From positions 1 to 64,000 of the forward strand of contig CBDDTF010000001.1 in NCBI GenBank assembly GCA_965233705.1: 64,000 nt of DNA, read 5' to 3'. The position numbers and the translations under genes are program-made. Numbering within the stretch: position 1 is the stretch's first letter; every line of letters begins with the position of its first letter. Positions 58,223-64,000 of this stretch are shown in pieces. Origin of the DNA: Algihabitans sp965233705 (GTDB taxonomy: Bacteria > Pseudomonadota > Alphaproteobacteria > Kiloniellales > DSM-21159). A model generated the notes under the pieces. The model saw nothing but the letters and a program-made list of their open reading frames with translations, ran no database searches and had not been told where the DNA came from.

Positions 58223-58990
58223 ATGGCCCACGCAGCGGAAGCCAAGCCGCCAAGGGTCACGGCGGCGCTATTGGTGATCGGCAACGAGATTCTCTCGGGC
58301 CGCACCCAGGACGCCAACCTCGCCTATATCGCCCGGCGCTGCACCGAGCTGGGGATCCGGCTGGTCGAGGCGCGGGTCGTGCCGGACGAGGAGGCGGTGG
58401 TGGTGGCCGCCGTCAACGCCCTGCGCGCCGAGGTCGACTACCTCTTCACCACCGGCGGCATCGGGCCGACCCACGACGACATCACCGCCGCCTGCGTGGC
58501 CAAGGCGCTCGGCCGCCGCTTGATCGAGAACCCGCAGGCGCGCGCCCTGCTGGAGGAGTTCTACGGCGAGGGGATCAACCCGGCCCGCCTGCGCATGGCG
58601 CGCACGCCGGAGGGGGCCGAGCTGATCGACAACCCGGTCAGCACCGCGCCGGGCTTCCGCAGCGAGAACGTCTACGTGCTGGCCGGCATCCCGAAGATCA
58701 TGCAGGCCATGTTCGAGAGCCTGGCGCCCGGACTGGTCGGCGGCGCGCCGCTGCGCTCGCGCGCGCTGGAGGTGGACCTGCCGGAGAGCGTCATCGCCGG
58801 CCTGCTCGGCGAGACGCAGGAGGCCTTTGCCGGACAGGTCGACATCGGCAGCTACCCCTTCGCGCGCGGCGGCGCCTTCGGCGTCTCGGTGGTGCTGCGC
58901 GGTACCGATCCCGCGCTGCTGGCGCGCTGCACCGAGACGGTGGCCGCCGGCCTGCGCGACCTGGGCGGCCGGGTCGAGCCGCGCGACTGA
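58223..58990 (+). CDS. MoCF-domain (molybdopterin-binding/CinA-like) protein
   Basis: A 255-residue protein with one MoCF_biosynth domain. The start VTAALLVIGNEILSGRTQDANLAYIARRC and the TTGGIGPTHDDITAACVAKALG block near residue 80 are the hallmarks shared by MoaB, MogA and the N-terminal half of CinA. The CinA C-terminal deamidase domain is missing. In alphaproteobacteria such stand-alone proteins are often annotated competence/damage-inducible protein A. The C-terminal part (RGGAFGVSVVLRGTDPALL) fits the CinA middle domain. It is convergent with the GNAT gene. Confidence 0.88.
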   Translation: MAHAAEAKPPRVTAALLVIGNEILSGRTQDANLAYIARRCTELGIRLVEARVVPDEEAVVVAAVNALRAEVDYLFTTGGIGPTHDDITAACVAKALGRRLIENPQARALLEEFYGEGINPARLRMARTPEGAELIDNPVSTAPGFRSENVYVLAGIPKIMQAMFESLAPGLVGGAPLRSRALEVDLPESVIAGLLGETQEAFAGQVDIGSYPFARGGAFGVSVVLRGTDPALLARCTETVAAGLRDLGGRVEPRD

Positions 58991-59017
58991 GCGGCGAGCG
59001 AGCGGTCACGCCGCACC

Positions 59018-59551
59018 TTAGAGCACCTTGTACATCACCGTGGTGGACTCCAGCCGCGCCTCGAGGGGGTGGCGGCAGTAGCCGGGAATCCGGCCGGCCG
59101 CCCGGTAGCCCAGCGCGGCATAGAGCGTCTCGGCGGCGTCGCCGCTGCGGGTGTCCAGCGTGATCAGGCTGCGGCCCAGCGCGACGGCCCGGCGCTCCAG
59201 CTCCGCCATCAGCGCCCGGGCGATGCCCTGGCGGCGCGCGGCGGGATGCACCAGCAGCTTGGCGACCTCGGCCCGGTGGCGCTGGTTGGGCGGCGTGGCG
59301 GTGTCGAGCTGCACCGTGCCCAGGAGCGCGCCGTCGCGCTGCGCGACCAGCAGGAGGCGCGTGCCGGCCCGCACGGCCGGCAGTACCGCGTCGCGCCAGA
59401 AGGCCGCGCTATCGGCCGCCGCATGCGGCTGTACGAAGCCGACGCTGGCGCCGGCCTGGACGCAGGCCTGCAGCAGCGCGCCGAGCTCGGTCAGCCGCTC
59501 GGCCGCCTCCGCCGCCGAGAGGAGCGTGATGCTGAGGCGGGCGCGGGTCAT
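59018..59551 (-). CDS. GNAT family N-acetyltransferase
   Basis: A 177-residue GNAT acetyltransferase. The acetyl-CoA-binding motif A is VAKLLVHPAARRQGIARALMAELE near residues 95–118; ITLDTRSGDAAETLYAALGYRAAGRIPGY near 135 completes the fold. It closely resembles proteins annotated as acetyltransferases acting on small amines, but the substrate is unknown. It starts six bases after the XRE-cupin gene on the same strand, so the two form an operon. Confidence 0.88.
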   Translation of the reverse strand: MTRARLSITLLSAAEAAERLTELGALLQACVQAGASVGFVQPHAAADSAAFWRDAVLPAVRAGTRLLLVAQRDGALLGTVQLDTATPPNQRHRAEVAKLLVHPAARRQGIARALMAELERRAVALGRSLITLDTRSGDAAETLYAALGYRAAGRIPGYCRHPLEARLESTTVMYKVL

Positions 59552-59557
59552 GCGGCC

Positions 59558-60130
59558 TCACAGGAGAAACAGCAGGTAGCGGGCAGCGCTGTCGGCCGGC
59601 GTGGCGAAGGCGCTGGCGCCGAACAGCCGGTAGCGCAGGCAGTCGCCCGGCCGCAGCATCTGCGTCCGGCCCTCGAGCGTCACCTCCAGCCGCCCCGCGA
59701 GCAGCAGCAGATGGTGCTCCTGTCCGGGCCGCGGCGGCGCGGCGTAGGCGATGCGCCGTCCGGGCCCGAGCTCGCCGCCGACCACCTCCCCGGCCAGGGC
59801 GCGCGCCGGCGGCGAGATCGCGCGGCGCCGGAAGCCGGTTTCCGGGTCGGTCCAGACGGTCTGCGCCTCCGCCCGGACCAGGGGCGCGAAGTCGGCCTCG
59901 ACCTGCTGCAGCAGCCGCGAAACCGGCAGGCCGTAGGCGGCGCAGAGCCGGCCCAGCACGCTGGCGGTCGCGCTCACCTCCGCGTTCTCCAGGCGTGACA
60001 GGCTGGCCCGGCTGACGCCGCTGCGCCGCGCCAGCTCGTCCAGCGACCAGCCCTGCTCCGCCCGCAACAGTTTGAGCCGCGCGGCGATGCCCCGGTCGAG
60101 GTCAGGTTCGCGAGTTGTCGCCCCTTCCAT
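59558..60130 (-). CDS. XRE-family regulator with cupin domain
   Basis: A 190-residue transcription regulator. The HTH (residues 15–70) contains LKLLRAEQGWSLDELARRSGVSRASLSRLENAEVSAT. A C-terminal cupin domain (about 110–190), with GPGRRIAYAAPPRPGQEHHLLLLAGRLEVTLEGR and LRPGDCLRYR, is likely to bind a small ligand or metal. Such regulators control small catabolic or acetyltransferase operons, fitting the GNAT gene it precedes. The ATG at 60130 has essentially no leader if the promoter at 60138–60167 is used. An inverted repeat between -35 and -10 suggests autoregulation. Confidence 0.88.
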   Translation of the reverse strand: MEGATTREPDLDRGIAARLKLLRAEQGWSLDELARRSGVSRASLSRLENAEVSATASVLGRLCAAYGLPVSRLLQQVEADFAPLVRAEAQTVWTDPETGFRRRAISPPARALAGEVVGGELGPGRRIAYAAPPRPGQEHHLLLLAGRLEVTLEGRTQMLRPGDCLRYRLFGASAFATPADSAARYLLFLL

Positions 60131-60137
60131 ATTCGAG

Positions 60138-60167
60138 ATTTTATTTCGCTTTCGAGCGACTTGCCAA
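60138..60167 (-). promoter_or_regulatory. promoter of XRE–GNAT operon, leaderless type
   Basis: On the minus strand TTGGCA (60162–60167), 18 bases, then TAAAAT (60138–60143): five of six matches in both. The predicted RNA start is about 60131, at or next to the ATG (60130). Confidence 0.55.
60146..60159. promoter_or_regulatory. inverted repeat, likely operator of the XRE regulator
   Basis: TCGCT-N4-AGCGA lies in the spacer between the -35 and -10. A perfect TTGGATCCAA palindrome (60201–60210) further upstream could be a second site. The regulator's own HTH is the obvious candidate; binding is inference. Confidence 0.4.
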
Positions 60168-60302
60168 GGCCGCTTGACCGCCCGGCGACCGCAGGGCGAA
60201 TTGGATCCAACCGAATGCACGCGTATTGCGCGCAAAAACCAATTGCTCATTTGGATTGTTTGAGAATAGTCTTGAGGCTTGTTTTCGCTTTTTGTTCTCG
60301 TC

Positions 60303-61166
60303 ATGGGCCAGTTGCCGCAGACCCTTCCCGCCCTCCTCGGCCGCCGCTTCGGCTGGCGCCGACGCGTCCGCGCCCTGGCCGTGCCCCTGCTCGCCGCCCT
60401 GGCGCCGGCGACTCCGGCCGCGGCGGTGGAGCTGCATACGCCGCACTGCCTCTACGGCTGTCCGACCACGGAATTGCCGGCGTCCAGCGACGTGATCGTG
60501 CGGCGCAGCTACACCCTGGCCTCGGACGATGCGACGAAGCTGGCGGCCTGGGTCGCCTATCGGGTGGACCCGGCACGGTTCGGCGGCGGCCGCGCGCGCG
60601 CCTGGGCCGCCGACCCGCTGCTCGCGCCGTCGGAAACCCTGGAGCCGCCGGACTACCGCGGCGCCCACGCGGCGCTGGGCACCGACCGGGGCCATCTGGC
60701 GCCGCTCGCCAGCTTCGGCGGCGACCGCCAGTGGCGGGCGGTCAACTACCTGTCGAACATCCTGCCGCAGGCCAGCGCCGTGAACCAGGGGCCCTGGCGG
60801 GCGCTGGAGGCGGCGATCCGCGACGCCGCCGAGGCCGCGCCGGAGCTGGCGCTCTATGTGCTCACCGGCCCGCTCTACACCCGGCCCATGGCGCCGATGC
60901 CCGGCGCCGACGAATCGCACCGCGTACCCAGCGGCTACTGGAAGCTGCTGGCCGCCGAGGCCGACGGTCGCCTGGAGGTGCGCGCCTTCCTGTTCGACCG
61001 CGACCTGCCCCGGCGCGCCGGCTACTGCGAGCGGACGGTGACGCTGGCACAATTGGAGGCGGCGACGGGTCTGCGCTTCTTCCACGGCCTCGACGCCCGC
61101 CCCGGGCTGCCGGTGAGCGACGCCAGCGCCCTGCTGCGCGGCCTGCTCGGCTGTGCCGAAAGCTAG
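60303..61166 (+). CDS. secreted DNA/RNA non-specific endonuclease (NUC1-like)
   Basis: A 287-residue beta-beta-alpha-metal nuclease. A signal peptide (RVRALAVPLLAALAPATPAAA) implies export. The catalytic motif DRGH is at D128–H131 in GTDRGHLAPLASFGGDRQW, followed by the metal-binding asparagine block YLSNILPQASAVNQGPWRALE. It is like Serratia and mitochondrial EndoG-type nucleases that cut DNA and RNA without sequence preference. The ATG at 60303 is preferred; a TTG at 60279 is the other option. No immunity gene is visible beside it. The TAG stop is inside the CTAG of a composite palindromic repeat. Confidence 0.9.
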   Translation: MGQLPQTLPALLGRRFGWRRRVRALAVPLLAALAPATPAAAVELHTPHCLYGCPTTELPASSDVIVRRSYTLASDDATKLAAWVAYRVDPARFGGGRARAWAADPLLAPSETLEPPDYRGAHAALGTDRGHLAPLASFGGDRQWRAVNYLSNILPQASAVNQGPWRALEAAIRDAAEAAPELALYVLTGPLYTRPMAPMPGADESHRVPSGYWKLLAAEADGRLEVRAFLFDRDLPRRAGYCERTVTLAQLEAATGLRFFHGLDARPGLPVSDASALLRGLLGCAES

Positions 61167-61362
61167 AGCGATGCCCGACCTGATCGAATCGCATTTGCGA
61201 TTCGCCAGGTCGGACAGCATCACTCTAACACTATGGTTTAGGGCGGTTTTGGGCCGATCGGCAGACCCACGTCGTGGTTCCACTCGATCGGAAACCGCCC
61301 TAGAGAGATTTGCGACCGGCGGAACCGCTGTGCGCGCCCCGACGGTCGCAAATCTCTCTCGG
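61163..61362. repeat. composite palindromic repeat B–C–A
   Basis: Three modules run in series after the endonuclease stop codon: B (61163–61228, CTAGAGCGATGCCCGACC with arms CGAATCGCA and TGCGATTCG), C (61237–61303, TAGGGCGGTTTT … AAACCGCCCTA) and a short A (61304–61362, AGAGAGATTTGCGACCG … GACGGTCGCAAATCTCTCT). Each folds as a separate hairpin. The first CTAG contains the endonuclease stop codon. Confidence 0.9.
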
Positions 61363-61383
61363 GCGTCGAGGCGGCCGCCCCCT

Positions 61384-62559
61384 TCAGCGCGGCCAAGCGC
61401 GGCGCATCAGCCGGAAGGCGGCCGGGGCCATCACCACGATGAGCACGATGCGCACGATGTGGTGGGTGGCGACGAAGGCCGCATCGGCCCCCAGCGCGAT
61501 GGCGATCAGGCTCATCTCGGCCAGGCCGCCCGGCGCGAAGGCCAGGACCAGGGCCCGCGAATCGAGCTCCAGCGCGACGCCGAGGCCGCCGGCGAACAGC
61601 AGCGTGACGGTGACCAGGATCGCCGTCGCCCCCAGGGAGTGCAGCAGGGACTGCAACACCAGCCGCAGGTCGGTGCCGGCGAAGCGCGCGCCGATCGCCG
61701 CGCCGACCGCCACCTGGGCGGCCGAGACCAGCTCGATCGGCGGCGCCGCCTTGGTCCAGCCGAGCAGATGCACCGCCGCGCTCGCCAGCATCGGCCCGAC
61801 CACCGCCGCCGCCGGCACCCGCGCCGCCCGCGCCAGCAGGAAGCCGAGCAGGCCGCTGAGCGTCAGGATCGTCAGATCGGCGAGCGGAATGCTGGCGATC
61901 GGCAGGCCCGCCGGCGGCCGGCTGCCGGGGTCGAGGCCCTCCAGCCAGCGGAAGGCGAAGGGGATCAGCAGCACGACCAGCAGCAGCCGCGAGGCATGCG
62001 CCAGGGAGATGCGCCGCGCGTCGCCGCCCAGCTCGCCACCGACCAGGACCATCTCGGACAGGCCGCCCGGCATGGCCGAGAAGTAGGCGGTGATCGGGTC
62101 GTAGCCGCAGACGCGCCGGTAGAACAGCAGACCGGCCCCACCGGCCAGCGCGATATAGCCGATCAGCGAGGTCAGGCTGATCGCCCACTCGTCGAGGCGG
62201 GCGAGGATCTCCGGCGTGAAGCCGCTGCCGAGCATGACGCCGAGCACCGCCACCATGGCGGTGCGCAGCGGCTGCGCCATGGCGATCGGCGCGCCGGCGA
62301 CCGCCGCCACCGTGGTCGCCATCATGGCACCGATCATCCAGGGCAGCGGCAGGCCCACGGCGGCGGCGGCCCAGCCGCCCAGCCCGCCGACGACCAGCGC
62401 CAGGCCGATCCCGGGCGCCCGACGCGCCAGACTCGCGGGCGCCGGCGAGTCTGGCGCGGACTCGGAGGTGGAGCCGGGGACGGACTCTGGGCCGGACTCT
62501 GGGCCGGACTTTGGGGCGGGGTCGGGCGTGGAGTCCGACTCGCTGTCGGGCTTGCGCAT
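61384..62559 (-). CDS. AbrB family protein (putative ammonia-monooxygenase-type membrane protein)
   Basis: A 391-residue membrane protein of the AbrB family (PF05145), with about ten helices in two repeats. GLPLPWMIGAMMATTV near residue 65, MPGGLSEMVLVGGELGGDARRISL near 160 and the second-half copy FAPGGLAEMSLIAIALGADAAFVATHH near 345 are characteristic. E. coli AbrB regulates nothing directly known; some members are annotated as ammonia monooxygenase, without evidence. The N-terminal 45 residues are Pro/Ser/Glu-rich and variable. The ATG at 62559 is chosen; a GTG at 62574 would overlap the argE stop (GTGA). Confidence 0.85.
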   Translation of the reverse strand: MRKPDSESDSTPDPAPKSGPESGPESVPGSTSESAPDSPAPASLARRAPGIGLALVVGGLGGWAAAAVGLPLPWMIGAMMATTVAAVAGAPIAMAQPLRTAMVAVLGVMLGSGFTPEILARLDEWAISLTSLIGYIALAGGAGLLFYRRVCGYDPITAYFSAMPGGLSEMVLVGGELGGDARRISLAHASRLLLVVLLIPFAFRWLEGLDPGSRPPAGLPIASIPLADLTILTLSGLLGFLLARAARVPAAAVVGPMLASAAVHLLGWTKAAPPIELVSAAQVAVGAAIGARFAGTDLRLVLQSLLHSLGATAILVTVTLLFAGGLGVALELDSRALVLAFAPGGLAEMSLIAIALGADAAFVATHHIVRIVLIVVMAPAAFRLMRRAWPR

Positions 62560-62570
62560 GGCGGCCGGCC

Positions 62571-63752
62571 TCACGCGGCCGACAGGCGCTCGCGCGTCAG
62601 CCGCTCCAGCAAGCGGTCGAGGAAGCGCTCGCCGAGCGCCACCTGCTCCAGGGTGATGAACTCATTGGGCTTATGCGCCTGGTCGATCGAGCCCGGGCCG
62701 CAGATCACCGCCGGGATGCCCGCTTCGCTGAACAGCCCCCCCTCGGTGCCGAAGGCGACCTTGGAGGTGCTGTTCGCCCCGGTCAGGCTCTTGACCAGGG
62801 CCACCACCGGATGATCGGCCGGGGTGTCGAGCGCGCTGAAGTTGGAGCCGCTCTCGAAGCCGATGCCGGTGTCCGGCCGCACGGCCTGCATCTCCGGCTC
62901 CAGCACCTCGCGGGCGTAGGCCTCGACCTCCGCGAAGAGCGCCTGCGGGTCCTCGTTCGGCAGATTGCGGAACTCGAACTCGAAGTGGCAGTCCTTGGGC
63001 ACGATGTTCAGGGCCGTGCCACCCTGGATGGTGCCAGTGTGCACCGTGGTGTGCGGCACGTCGAACGCGGGATCGAAGGGCCCCTCCGCCTGCTTGCGCC
63101 GGGCCATCTCCTGCAGCTTGACCAGCAGGCGGCCGGCGTACTCGATGGCGTTGACGCCGGTCGGCGCCAGGGACGAGTGGGACTCGAAGCCGCGCACGCG
63201 GCAGGTCACGTTGAACTTGCCCTTGTGGGCGTTGATCACCTGCATGCCGGTCGGCTCGCCGATCACCACCATGGCCGGACGCACCGGCAGCTCGGCCAGG
63301 CGCGCCAACATCGGACGCACGCCCCGGCAGCCGACCTCCTCGTCATAGGAAAAGCAGAAGTGGACCGGGGTCTGCAGCTCCGCCCGCGCGATCTCCGGCG
63401 CCTTGGCCAGGGCGATCGCGACAAAGGATTTCATGTCGCAGGTGCCGCGCCCGTACAGCTTGCCGTCCCGCTCCACCACCTGCCAGGGGTCGCTGTCCCA
63501 GTCCTGGCCGTCCACCGGCACCACGTCGGTGTGGCCCGACAGCGCGATGCCCGGCCGGTCGCTCGGCCCCAGGGTGGCGTAGAGGTTCGCCTTCTTGCCC
63601 GTCTCGTCGTAGATCAGCTCGCAGCGCGCACCGAGGTCGGCCAGGTAGTCGCGCACAAACTCGATCAGGCCGAGGTTGGAGTTGCGGCTGGTGGTGTCGA
63701 AGGAGATGAGCTTGCGGATCATCTCCACGGAGGACTCGGAGGGACGGGTCAT
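62571..63752 (-). CDS. argE: acetylornithine deacetylase
   Basis: A 393-residue M20-family metallodeacylase that removes acetyl from N-acetylornithine in arginine synthesis. The two-metal site is visible: HTDVVPVDG (His, Asp), GRGTCDMKSFVA (Asp), DEEVGCRG (catalytic and metal Glu), GEPTG (Glu) and the C-terminal HKPNEFI (His). The length and the GTALNIVPKDCHFEFEFRN lid segment fit ArgE. The start ATG at 63752 is 76 bases after the LysR gene on the same strand, in a relatively A/T-rich gap that contains a GCTATAGC palindrome (63795–63802). Confidence 0.93.
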   Translation of the reverse strand: MTRPSESSVEMIRKLISFDTTSRNSNLGLIEFVRDYLADLGARCELIYDETGKKANLYATLGPSDRPGIALSGHTDVVPVDGQDWDSDPWQVVERDGKLYGRGTCDMKSFVAIALAKAPEIARAELQTPVHFCFSYDEEVGCRGVRPMLARLAELPVRPAMVVIGEPTGMQVINAHKGKFNVTCRVRGFESHSSLAPTGVNAIEYAGRLLVKLQEMARRKQAEGPFDPAFDVPHTTVHTGTIQGGTALNIVPKDCHFEFEFRNLPNEDPQALFAEVEAYAREVLEPEMQAVRPDTGIGFESGSNFSALDTPADHPVVALVKSLTGANSTSKVAFGTEGGLFSEAGIPAVICGPGSIDQAHKPNEFITLEQVALGERFLDRLLERLTRERLSAA

Positions 63753-63828
63753 TCGGGACCTTCTCGAAAGCTGGCGGAATGGAATTTCGGATAAGCTATA
63801 GCATCGCCAGCATTGCGAATGCAGCCGC

Positions 63829-64000
63829 TCAGCTATGCCGCCCGGGCTCGGGCCGGGGCGAGCCGAGCTTCAGCGGATCGGCCTCGGGCGGCCGCTGCAG
63901 CAGGCCGGGCGGCGTCGCCTCGCCCCGTGCCTCGGCGATGACCCAGCGGCGGAAGGCGCGGACCTTGGGCCGCTCGGCCAGCGCCGGGCTGGAGACGACC
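63829..64000 (-). CDS. LysR family regulator, C-terminal end (partial)
   Basis: The minus strand gives an open frame of 56 codons that enters from the right edge and stops at 63829. VVSSPALAERPKVRAFRRWVIAEA is a close match to the end of the LysR/GcvA-type effector domain (S-x-A-L-x-E-R-P-K-V-x-x-F-R-x-W). A Pro-rich tail follows. The DNA-binding half lies outside the window. Because of its orientation it precedes argE; a role in argE control is possible but not shown. Confidence 0.7.
   Translation of the reverse strand, partial: VVSSPALAERPKVRAFRRWVIAEARGEATPPGLLQRPPEADPLKLGSPRPEPGRHS

Noticed and set aside
59018..61166. Toxin–antitoxin pair from the GNAT and regulator genes
   Set aside because: GNAT toxins pair with RHH antitoxins; here the partner is an XRE-cupin regulator of 190 residues, typical of metabolic control, not a TA antitoxin.

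Overview
The window comes from a high-GC (roughly 70% or more) alphaproteobacterium, most likely a member of the Rhodospirillales/Kiloniellales-type lineages. The evidence is the alphaproteobacterial 16S and 23S sequence, an rRNA operon ordered 16S–tRNA-Ile–tRNA-Ala–23S–5S, and blocks such as pyrB–pyrC-like–plsY–dprA–topA–rnr, lptG–lptD–surA–rsmA and sfsA–map–radC. The lineage below class level is inference. Nearly all of the window is ordinary core genome; no prophage, CRISPR array or toxin island is visible.

Layout. 1–5950: a complete minus-strand rRNA operon (5S cut by the left edge) with tandem promoters and a consensus DnaA box upstream. 5955–12481: a minus-strand run with a DUF1489 protein, leucine catabolism (HMG-CoA lyase, methylcrotonyl-CoA carboxylase alpha), a Kef-type antiporter and an EamA exporter. 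12555–16383: gatC–gatA–GNAT–gatB. 16621–20194: ruvX, an AEC transporter, a CaiB/BaiF CoA-transferase and a stress-like glycine-zipper protein. 20268–34489: mtgA (minus), then a long plus-strand block pyrB, pyrC-like, plsY, dprA, topA, rnr, a CtpA-like lipoprotein protease, NUDIX, MFS. 34503–41532: smpB and dapA (minus), then divergent slt, HAD, alpha/beta hydrolase and Thr/Ser dehydratase, then bactofilin (minus). 41516–51340: an M23 peptidase paired with the bactofilin, pepA, and the outer-membrane biogenesis block lptG–lptD–surA–rsmA. 51498–58990: gmk, yicC, an SDR, radC, map, an IS5-family insertion sequence, sfsA, a small lipoprotein and a MoCF-domain protein. 59018–64000: GNAT plus XRE-cupin regulator, a secreted endonuclease, an AbrB-family protein, argE and the end of a LysR regulator.

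The most unusual content is a dispersed, modular family of palindromic intergenic repeats (called here units A, B and C) at about seven places. They share CTAG-type ends. In most cases the stop codon of the neighbouring gene (CaiB, topA, bactofilin, endonuclease, ancestrally sfsA) lies inside the repeat's terminal CTAG or CTAA, and the last codons of gmk also lie within a repeat copy. One composite copy carries B–C–A in a row, and another was hit by the IS5-family element exactly at its CTAG. Further points of interest are a dihydroorotase homologue that has lost three metal ligands, the absence of lptF and pdxA from their usual places, a possible non-canonical start of rsmA, and near-leaderless promoters.
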